A DNA stretch of 64,000 nucleotides, taken from the NCBI RefSeq assembly GCF_011605345.1, contig NZ_JAAOXM010000017.1, positions 93,424-157,423 on the forward strand, written 5' to 3'. Made by a program: the position numbers and the translations under genes. The number at the start of each line of letters is the position of its first letter. Positions within the stretch are counted from its first letter, which is position 1. Below are positions 57,422 to 64,000 of this stretch, piece by piece. The notes beneath the pieces were generated by a model. That model worked only from the letters and a program-made list of their open reading frames with translations. It ran no database searches and was not told where the DNA came from. The stretch is from Burkholderia sp. D-99. GTDB taxonomy: Bacteria; Pseudomonadota; Gammaproteobacteria; Burkholderiales; Burkholderiaceae.

Positions 57422-57727
57422 ATGATTACCTGCTTCCTTCGCTACGTCGTCGATCCGTACAAGCTCGACCAGTTCGAAACCTACGGCAAGATGTGGATTC
57501 CGCTCGTCGAGCAGTTCGGCGGCACGCATCACGGCTACTTCCTGCCGTCCGAAGGGGCGAGCAACATTGCGCTCGCGATGTTCTCGTTCCCGAGCCTCGC
57601 CGAATACGAGCGCTACCGCGAACGCTCGAAGGACGATCCGGCCTGCCAGGCCGCGTTCCGCTACGCCGAGGAAACGCGCTGCATCGTCAGCTACGAGCGC
57701 AGCTTCTTCCGGCCCGTGTTCGAGTAA
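57422..57727 (+). CDS. NIPSNAP-family protein
   Basis: 101 residues, a dimeric alpha/beta-barrel of the NIPSNAP family: MITCFLRYVVDPYKLDQFE, GGTHHGYFLPSEGASNIALAMF. Similar proteins occur beside oxidoreductases and may bind small ligands; activity unknown. Divergent from the GNAT gene with 279 bp between. Confidence 0.78.
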   Translation: MITCFLRYVVDPYKLDQFETYGKMWIPLVEQFGGTHHGYFLPSEGASNIALAMFSFPSLAEYERYRERSKDDPACQAAFRYAEETRCIVSYERSFFRPVFE

Positions 57728-58037
57728 CGGGCAACGTCCGCCGGCATCACGCCCCTTTTCCTGACCGGGACAAAAAAAAGCCCCGCCTGCATCCGCGCGG
57801 CGGGGCCAACCCATGTCAGTAGAGACATCATGGAGGAGACGGGCCCATCTTATCGACCACGGCCGGCCCTCCCAACCAAGCATTTCTGCTATCGATCCGC
57901 GCGGGCGCGCACACGATTGCCCCCGCCGCCCGGCATATCGATAGAACGAAAAGTCGTTTTCAGAGTGGCGACGGGGTCGTTACCATCTGGTTTTAAGCCT
58001 GTGCTTAGCCGGGCAAGCCATCCCCAAGGAGCGCCCC
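57728..58037. other. Intergenic region 57728-58037
   Basis: 310 bp between the NIPSNAP gene and the FMN reductase gene, holding the hairpin at 57780. The rest has no gene; the reductase promoter must lie here. Confidence 0.4.
57780..57806 (-). terminator. Hairpin with adjacent A-run (intrinsic terminator on the minus strand)
   Basis: GCCCCGCC (57780-57787) and GGCGGGGC (57799-57806) with an 11-nt loop, preceded by eight A (57772-57779), which read as a T-run after the hairpin in the minus direction. It is 50 bp after the NIPSNAP gene; no minus-strand gene ends here, so it may insulate against antisense transcription. Confidence 0.55.
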
Positions 58038-58688
58038 TTGACTGCATTCGATCAACACCGCCGCCCGTTCGTCGTCGGCATTGGCGGTACCACCCGGGCA
58101 GCGTCGTCGACCGAACGCGCGCTGTCGTTCGCACTGCGCGGCGCGCAGGCGGCCGGCGCACGCACGCGCCTGTTCGACGGCCCGTTCCTGCATACGCTGC
58201 CGCACTACGCCCCTGAACACAAAACGCTGACCGACGCGCAGCGCGAACTGATCGACGCCGTGCGCCAGGCCGACGCGATCATCATCGCGACGCCCGGCTA
58301 TCACGGCGGCGTCTCCGGCCTCGTCAAGAACGCACTCGACACGCTCGAGGAACTGCGTGCGGATGATCGCCCCTATCTCGACGGACGCGCGGTCGGCCTG
58401 ATCGTCACCGCGTATGGCTGGCAGGCAGCCGGCACCGTGCTGACGTCGCTGCGTTCGATCGTGCATGCGCTACGCGGCTGGCCGACGCCGTTCGGCGCGA
58501 CCGTGAACACGCTCGAAACGCGCTTCGACAGCGCCGACAGCTGCTCGGATCCGAAGGTTGTGGCCCAGCTCGAGACGGTCGGCGCGCAAGCGGCCGAGTT
58601 CGCGCTCGCGTTCGCATCGCATCGCGCGGCCGCGCATGCGGCATCGGTCGATGCGCTCGCGCCCGTGCTGAAGATCGCCAACCAGTAA
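58038..58688 (+). CDS. NAD(P)H-dependent FMN reductase
   Basis: 216 residues with a flavodoxin-like fold: GIGGTTRAASSTERAL (phosphate-binding loop) and TPGYHGGVSGLVKNALD. The start is TTG 58038, decided by AAGGAG at 58025-58030 seven nt upstream; no ATG lies at a suitable place. It would supply reduced FMN to a monooxygenase or act as a quinone reductase; no partner is adjacent. Confidence 0.82.
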   Translation: MTAFDQHRRPFVVGIGGTTRAASSTERALSFALRGAQAAGARTRLFDGPFLHTLPHYAPEHKTLTDAQRELIDAVRQADAIIIATPGYHGGVSGLVKNALDTLEELRADDRPYLDGRAVGLIVTAYGWQAAGTVLTSLRSIVHALRGWPTPFGATVNTLETRFDSADSCSDPKVVAQLETVGAQAAEFALAFASHRAAAHAASVDALAPVLKIANQ

Positions 58689-58931
58689 TTTCCCCGCCTT
58701 CCACCGCCCGCGCCCGGCCGACCTGGTTCCCCGGCGCGGGCGGTGCGCGTTCGGACGAGCGGCCACGCGCCGTACACGCCGACACCTCTCCCCGGTTGCC
58801 CTTTCCCTGCGCGCCGCGCCCCGCGCCGATAACGATTCGGCCCGCCGCGTGATTTGCATTGGCCGAAAGATTGGTTCACGCGGCAGGCGGGTTTTCGTAC
58901 GCTGAATCTCCGAACTTTCTCCGCGCACGCC

Positions 58932-59150
58932 ATGAACCGTACGATCCGCTACAAGGGCTACGAAGTCGCCCCCGCTGCCGCCCGGTTACCGAACGGGCTG
59001 TTCGCCGCCAACCTGACGATCGCGAAGGCGAGCAGCGGCCCGTCGCCGCGCTCGGTTTCATTCGACGCGATCGATTTCTTCTTCGAGGAAGAGCACGCGC
59101 TTGCCTACGCGTCCCGCTGGGGCCGCCTCTGGGTCGACACGCACGCGTGA
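58932..59150 (+). CDS. Small protein of unknown function
   Basis: 72 residues, beginning MNRTIRYKGYEVAPAAARL and ending WGRLWVDTHA. No family recognised. Composition is balanced and basic at the start, with an acidic FFFEEEHALAYA patch in the C-terminal half. It is 95 bp before the ferritin-like gene on the same strand. Confidence 0.5.
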   Translation: MNRTIRYKGYEVAPAAARLPNGLFAANLTIAKASSGPSPRSVSFDAIDFFFEEEHALAYASRWGRLWVDTHA

Positions 59151-59245
59151 CGCACGCCTGGCCGGCGTGCACATGGCCGCTCGAAAATACGCGTTTACGG
59201 AAGCTATGCAAAAATCTTTCGGTCCGTAATCGCACAACAATAGCC

Positions 59246-60148
59246 ATGAGTGACACGCTGCAGGAACAGCACGCAGCCGCAGATCACGCAATGCGCAACT
59301 GGACCTTCGAGAGGCAAGGTCCGGTCCGGATCGGTTCCGATGCGCACATGCAGATGTTCTGCCGCATGCTGCTCGACACACACAACCCGTACAAGCCGGC
59401 CGTGATCGACTGGCCGGCGCTCAAACCCGACGAACTCAAGCGGCTCACGTCGCTGCCGATCTGGGACATCGCGGTGCAGACCGAGGGTCGCGCATCGATC
59501 CGCGTGGCAACCTACGCGGAGTCGATCGGCGATCCGCTGCTGCGCCGCGCGCTCGAGATGGACGGCGGCGAGGAAGCGCGCCACAAGGTCGTGCTGTCGA
59601 AGCTCGTCGAGGCATACGGCATCCGGCTCGCCCCCGAGCCGCCCTACCCGGCACCGAAGGACCCCGAGTGGTCGTGGATGATGACCGGCTTCAGCGAATG
59701 CATCGACAGCTTCTTCGCATTCGGCCTGTTCCGCTCCGCGCAGCGCTCTGGCTATTTCCCGCCCGAACTCGTCGACACCTTCGAGCCCGTGATCCAGGAA
59801 GAAGGCCGCCACATCCTGTTCTTTGTGAACTGGTACGCGTGGTACTGGCGCAGCCTGCCGTGGTGGCGCCGGCCCTGGTTCTTCGCGCGGGTCGCGGCCG
59901 TATGGGTGCATTTGATCCGGGACCGCATCAGCATCGCGCGCGGCATCGACACCGACGGCGTCGCGCACGACGCGAACTTCCCGGCGACGAACACCGCCGA
60001 CATCGGCGAAGCGTTGAACCCACGCGAGCTGATCGCACTGTGCCTCGCCGAGAACGATCGGCGGATGGCCGGCTACGACAAGCGCCTGTTGCGTCCGATG
60101 TTCGTGCCACGCATGGCGCGGCTCGCGCTGCGGTTTCTCAAGAAGTAA
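59246..60148 (+). CDS. Ferritin-like diiron protein
   Basis: 300 residues. Two E-x-x-R-H type motifs (GGEEARHKVVLSKLVEAY and QEEGRHILFFVNWYAWYW) point to a ferritin-like diiron fold. The segment YWRSLPWWRRPWFF and C-terminal region suggest a membrane-associated helix hairpin. An oxygenase or desaturase-like function is likely, but the substrate is unknown. ATG 59246 was chosen because the family sequence begins there. Confidence 0.7.
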   Translation: MSDTLQEQHAAADHAMRNWTFERQGPVRIGSDAHMQMFCRMLLDTHNPYKPAVIDWPALKPDELKRLTSLPIWDIAVQTEGRASIRVATYAESIGDPLLRRALEMDGGEEARHKVVLSKLVEAYGIRLAPEPPYPAPKDPEWSWMMTGFSECIDSFFAFGLFRSAQRSGYFPPELVDTFEPVIQEEGRHILFFVNWYAWYWRSLPWWRRPWFFARVAAVWVHLIRDRISIARGIDTDGVAHDANFPATNTADIGEALNPRELIALCLAENDRRMAGYDKRLLRPMFVPRMARLALRFLKK

Positions 60149-60164
60149 GGCGAGTGCTCCGGGC

Positions 60165-60362
60165 AATGGCCCGGTTGCCGGGTGGCCGGGTGGCCGGTTG
60201 CCGGTGGCCGGTTGCCGGTTGCCGGGTGGCCGGGTGGCCGGGTGGCCGGGTGGCCGGGTGGCCGGGTGGCCGGGTGGCCGGGTGGCCGGTGGCCGGTGGC
60301 CGGTGGCCGGTGGCCGGTGGCCGGGTGGCCGGGTGGCCAGTGGCCGGTGGCCGGTGGCCGAG
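60165..60362. repeat. Tandem array of GGCCGGT/GGCCGGGT units
   Basis: About 200 bp of mixed 7-bp (GGCCGGT) and 8-bp (GGCCGGGT) units with a few variant copies, starting 16 bp after the ferritin-like stop. The 7/8 bp mixture means frames are not preserved, so it is not coding. Confidence 0.9.
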
Positions 60363-61549
60363 TGACCCGGTCGAGCACCGGGGCAACGCCCCTCGGCGAT
60401 CGAATCGCCGGCGCCGGCTGAATGCCGACCGAAGCTGGCCGCTCGAAATCGCATCGCCCGCATCCGGGCGCGCAATAGCGCGGTACGCACCGATCGACGC
60501 ATCCGTTCTGTTCCCGTGACCCGAGTTCCGAGTCCCGTTCGAACCTCGAGGCGCGTTCGTCGCACTCGCATGGCGGGCCCCCCCCCTTGGCCCGCGGCCC
60601 ACTCGAAGTCGCCACATCGCATGCGGTGTGGAACCTCACTGACAGGCATCCGCCTGCCGGATGTGGCGCACCCGACACACTTACTCCCGCCCTTTTTTCG
60701 CGGCGCTTCGGGGCGCGCGGACAAATTGTCACACCCAAGATTTGACGATTCGGGAACGTCGCCGCCGACCCCGGCCAGCGTCTTTAACAACCTGTCGCCA
60801 GCACGCGCAAAACTGAAGCGGGTAACGCCTCGCGGACGGGTTCGCCCCATCTTCGAATCCCGCCAGACTGACAACATCACCGAAATAGTCAATAGGACAA
60901 ATTCGAAAGATGAATGATGACGGCCCCGTCCAATGCCCTGTAGCACTTTTTTACAAATTCGACGAGCCAACCGGCCCGGAACGCCCGTCACGCGGGCCAT
61001 CTCAGCGAACGAGATGCGCAAATCAGCACAGCCTGATGTTCGATATTTCGAATTAAATTGATTTATAGATAATCGGATAAATCAACATGAAATCCATCTT
61101 CAAATTCTGAATTAACAAATTAACAAGATGGAAACCACATTATCCACCAGCACACTCCGAAATATTACAATCAAGAAAGAAACGCTCAAGCCGCAAACGT
61201 TTGCTATTTCATTTGTCTTACGTTTAGGCCGTTTTCATGTGTAACCTACCGCACAAAATCATCGTAACATGCTGATTTTTATGCAAATTATTGACATCCG
61301 GGCTGGCAACTAAAATCCTACACCATACATTCTTACATCTTTCAAATTCATTCTTCATTGATACATCAAAACGCGATGTATTAACCATCCTTTAACTTTC
61401 CAAACCCGCTATTTATCACTTTTTATCAATCTAAAAAAACCTCCTCCAATAAACTCCGCCCATCAATTTTGAGATTCGCGCGAGCGCACGGAGTATTCCT
61501 CTAACGAAAGAGACCGGTGTGTGGCGTGCACATTTGGAGGTAGCAGGAC
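60363..61549. other. Gene-free region upstream of the autotransporter
   Basis: About 1.19 kb without a gene I can support. GC content falls sharply from about 60880 to 61500, among the lowest in the window, with several A/T runs. The autotransporter promoter and regulatory sites should be here; its ribosome site is GGAGG at about 61536-61540. The AT-rich part may be a target of xenogeneic silencing. Confidence 0.55.
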
Positions 61550-64000
61550 ATGAACCGCACATACCGCTCGATCTGGAACGAAGCCCTCGGCGCCTGGGTC
61601 GCTGCGTCCGAACACGATTCGGCACGGGGCAAGCCGAACAAGTCGGCTGTCGTGAAGGCCGTCGCGGCCGCTGTGCTCGTGGCGGGGGCGGGCGTCGCGC
61701 ACGCGCAATATGCCGCGGGCAATGGCGGCGGTGGCGTGAGTGCGACTGGCGCACAGGCGATCGCGATCGGCGGTAACAACAGCAGCACGACGACGGCCAG
61801 CGGCGCAACGTCGATCGCGATCGGCGCGAACGCGACGGCTGCGGGTAATTATTCCCAGGCTTTCGGCCAGGCCACGACGGCGACCGGCGCCAGCGCGATC
61901 GGTATCGGCTCCGGCGCGAAGGCGCTGAACACGGGCGCGACCGCAGTCGGCAACGACACCACGGCATCGGGCCAGAGCGCGATCGCAATCGGCGGCGGCA
62001 ACAGCTCGGGCACGGGCGGCGCAGTGGCGTCGGGCACCAACTCGATCGCGCTCGGCCGGTTCTCGAATGCGTCCGCCAGTGGCGCGAACGCAATTGGCTC
62101 GAACGCGACGGCGACCGGCACCGATTCCATCGCTTTCGGCACCAACGCCACCGCGAACAATACGTCCGTCGCAGTCGGCCGCGGGGCATCGGCCACCGGC
62201 ACGAACGGCTCGGTCGCGATCGGCAATTCGGCCACGTCGTCGGGCCTGGGTTCGATCGCGATGGGTACGGTCGGCAGCTTCACGGCCACCACGGTAGCGA
62301 CCGGCACGGACGCACTTGCACTCGGTAACGGCTCGACGGCCAGCGGCAGCTCCGGCGCCGTGGCTGTCGGCTCGGCCGCCGTGGCGTCGAACTCCTATGC
62401 GACTGCCTTCGGCTCGAACGCGACCGCGTCGGGTTCGGGTTCCGTTGCATTCGCGCAAAGCGCCACTGCATCGACCACCAACGCCATCGCCATCGGCGTC
62501 GGCTCGACCGCGAACGTCGCGAATTCGGTCGCACTCGGCAGCAGCTCCGTGACGAACAGTGCGCTGACGACGACGTCCGGCGGCAGCACTGCCGTCAACA
62601 GCACCACGATCGGTGGTCAGTCGTTCGGCACTTATCAGGCCGGGACGCCTACGGGCGGCATCGTCAGCGTCGGCCAACCGAATGCGGAACGCCGCATCCA
62701 GAACGTCGCGGCAGGCCTCGTCAGCGCGACCAGCACCGACGCGATCAACGGCAGCCAGCTCTACGCCGTGGCGAGCACGACGACGTCGAACATCACGAGC
62801 CTGTCGACGTCGACGTCGACGGGGCTTTCGTCGGCGAATAGCTCGATCGGTTCGCTGTCGACCTCCACGTCGACGGGTCTGTCGTCGGCCAATAGCTCGA
62901 TCGGTTCGCTGTCCACGTCGACCTCGACTGGTATCAACTCGCTGTCCACTGGTATCAGCTCGGCCAATAGCTCGATCGGCTCGCTGTCTACGTCGACCTC
63001 GACCGGCATCAACTCGCTGTCCACCGGTATCAGCTCGGCCAACAGCTCGGTCGGCTCGCTGTCGACTTCCACGTCGACGGGCTTGTCGTCCGCCAACAGC
63101 TCGATCAAGTCGTTGTCCACATCGACCTCGACCGGCCTGTCGTCCGCGAACAGCTCCATCACTTCGCTCTCGACGTCCACGTCGACGGGTTTGTCGTCCG
63201 CCAACAGCTCGATCGGTTCGCTGTCCACCGGCATCAGCTCGGCCAACAGCTCGGTTACCTCGCTGTCGACTTCCACGTCGACGGGTCTGTCGTCGGCCAA
63301 CAGCTCGATCACGTCGCTGTCGACTTCCACGTCGACGGGCTTGTCGTCCGCCAACAGCTCGATCGGTTCGCTGTCCACGTCGACCTCGACCGGTATCAAC
63401 TCGTTGTCCACCGGCATCAGTTCCGCCAACAGCTCGGTCACTTCGCTGTCGACTTCCACGTCGACGGGCTTGTCGTCGGCCAATAGCTCGATCGGTTCGC
63501 TGTCCACGTCGACGTCGACCGGTATCAACTCGCTGTCTACCGGCATCAGTTCCGCCAACAGCTCGGTCACTTCGCTGTCGACTTCCACGTCGACGGGCTT
63601 GTCGTCGGCCAACAGCTCGATCGGTTCGCTGTCCACGTCGACGTCGACCGGTATCAACTCGCTGTCTACCGGCATCAGCTCGGCCAACAGCTCGGTCACT
63701 TCGCTGTCGACTTCCACGTCGACGGGCTTGTCGTCGGCCAACAGCTCGATCGGTTCGCTGTCGACGTCGACGTCGACCGGCATCAACTCGCTGTCCACCG
63801 GCATTAGCTCGGCCAACAGCTCGGTCACTTCGCTCTCGACTTCCACGTCGACGGGGCTTTCGTCGGCTAACAGCTCGATCGGTTCGCTGTCCACGTCGAC
63901 CTCGACCGGTATCAACTCGCTGTCCACCGGCATTAGCTCGGCCAACAGTTCGGTTACCTCACTGTCGACCTCCACGTCGACGGGCCTGTCGTCCGCCAAC
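61550..64000 (+). CDS. YadA-like trimeric autotransporter adhesin (5' part, runs off the window)
   Basis: 817 codons are visible with no stop. N-terminal ESPR-type extended signal peptide (MNRTYRSIWNEALGAWVAASE, cleaved after AHA), then about 330 residues of Hep_Hag/YadA head repeats rich in SIAIG, AIAIG and NATATG motifs, a neck-like TDAINGSQLYAV near residue 398, then a low-complexity stalk built from SLSTSTSTGLSSANSSIG-type units with a 43-residue period from about residue 415. The C-terminal YadA anchor is beyond the window. Surface adhesin, trimeric. Confidence 0.92.
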   Translation, partial: MNRTYRSIWNEALGAWVAASEHDSARGKPNKSAVVKAVAAAVLVAGAGVAHAQYAAGNGGGGVSATGAQAIAIGGNNSSTTTASGATSIAIGANATAAGNYSQAFGQATTATGASAIGIGSGAKALNTGATAVGNDTTASGQSAIAIGGGNSSGTGGAVASGTNSIALGRFSNASASGANAIGSNATATGTDSIAFGTNATANNTSVAVGRGASATGTNGSVAIGNSATSSGLGSIAMGTVGSFTATTVATGTDALALGNGSTASGSSGAVAVGSAAVASNSYATAFGSNATASGSGSVAFAQSATASTTNAIAIGVGSTANVANSVALGSSSVTNSALTTTSGGSTAVNSTTIGGQSFGTYQAGTPTGGIVSVGQPNAERRIQNVAAGLVSATSTDAINGSQLYAVASTTTSNITSLSTSTSTGLSSANSSIGSLSTSTSTGLSSANSSIGSLSTSTSTGINSLSTGISSANSSIGSLSTSTSTGINSLSTGISSANSSVGSLSTSTSTGLSSANSSIKSLSTSTSTGLSSANSSITSLSTSTSTGLSSANSSIGSLSTGISSANSSVTSLSTSTSTGLSSANSSITSLSTSTSTGLSSANSSIGSLSTSTSTGINSLSTGISSANSSVTSLSTSTSTGLSSANSSIGSLSTSTSTGINSLSTGISSANSSVTSLSTSTSTGLSSANSSIGSLSTSTSTGINSLSTGISSANSSVTSLSTSTSTGLSSANSSIGSLSTSTSTGINSLSTGISSANSSVTSLSTSTSTGLSSANSSIGSLSTSTSTGINSLSTGISSANSSVTSLSTSTSTGLSSAN
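62800..64000 (+). repeat. 129-bp tandem repeat in the autotransporter stalk
   Basis: Copies of a 129-bp (43-codon) unit are spaced exactly 129 bp apart at 63441, 63570 and 63699, and are almost identical at the DNA level. Earlier copies are shorter or variant (18- or 25-codon modules). Confidence 0.9.

Noticed and set aside
59204..61021. 605-codon minus-strand frame
   Set aside because: It runs through the tandem array and antisense of the ferritin-like gene; the product is low-complexity and the array changes unit length, so it is not conserved coding sequence. The first 30 codons looked helix-turn-helix-like, but nothing supports a gene.
62761..63999. Uninterrupted 412-codon frame antisense to the adhesin stalk
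   Set aside because: It is a mirror of the repeats: the sense codons for Ser/Thr give Asp/Val/Glu-rich antisense codons. No ribosome site and no independent similarity.

Overview
The window is GC-rich throughout (roughly two thirds G+C by eye), packed with ATGA start/stop overlaps, and carries gene sets typical of a beta-proteobacterial Burkholderia, most likely a secondary replicon of a Burkholderia cepacia complex strain: DUF4148 proteins, a soxBDAG operon with sdaA, hopanoid genes, a PACE efflux protein and a YadA-type trimeric autotransporter. The genus is an inference from gene content and codon bias, not from a marker gene. I saw no tRNA, rRNA, CRISPR array, integrase or insertion sequence.

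Layout. 1-3.6 kb: an osmoprotectant ABC importer in the order yehZ-yehY-yehX-yehW (first gene cut by the window edge). 3.8-8.0 kb: a small lytic transglycosylase, an LprI-like protein, a LysR regulator facing an Old Yellow Enzyme reductase, and a secreted protein of unknown function. 8.3-16.7 kb: a sarcosine catabolic operon on the minus strand (sdaA-soxB-soxD-soxA-soxG-folB) facing a GlxA/AraC-type regulator. 16.8-18.4 kb: a LysR gene beside a truncated TauD-type dioxygenase, which looks decayed. 18.6-25.5 kb: a GntR regulator followed by a full four-carbon acid sugar pathway (ltnD, otnK, otnC, an MFS transporter, otnI, denD). 25.6-32.2 kb: hpnI/hpnL-type hopanoid genes, a two-component system, cytochrome b561 and two DUF4148 genes. 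32.4-39.5 kb: an aspartyl beta-hydroxylase, an ASCH protein, a MoaD/beta-propeller pair, a five-heme cytochrome c fusion, a porin stub, and a LysR/PACE efflux pair.

39.5-42.6 kb is the most unusual part. An AT-rich leader with a long hairpin precedes a 42-codon gene for a small acidic peptide, then an intrinsic terminator-like hairpin, then an M29-aminopeptidase/NicX-like metalloprotein and a TPR protein with a GT9-like domain. This layout is what a peptide-modifying (RiPP-like) cassette looks like and does not match a system I can name.

42.7-46.9 kb: a choline/betaine ABC importer (choV-choW, choX) with a GbdR-like regulator inserted. Together with yehZYXW and the sox operon, the window links uptake of quaternary amines to their breakdown: choline/betaine would go to sarcosine, then glycine, serine and pyruvate. 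47.5-53.1 kb: a DUF2339/DUF3999 membrane pair and a second lytic transglycosylase. 53.1-56.1 kb: kdpB and kdpE only, without kdpA, kdpC or kdpD. 56.3-60.1 kb: a GNAT enzyme, a NIPSNAP protein, an FMN reductase, a small unknown and a ferritin-like protein. 60.2-64.0 kb: a GC-rich tandem array, 1.2 kb of partly AT-rich non-coding DNA, and the 5' part of a large repeat-rich trimeric autotransporter that runs off the end.

Short G-rich heptamer/octamer tandem arrays occur at three separate places just downstream of stop codons (35324, 52284 and about 60165).
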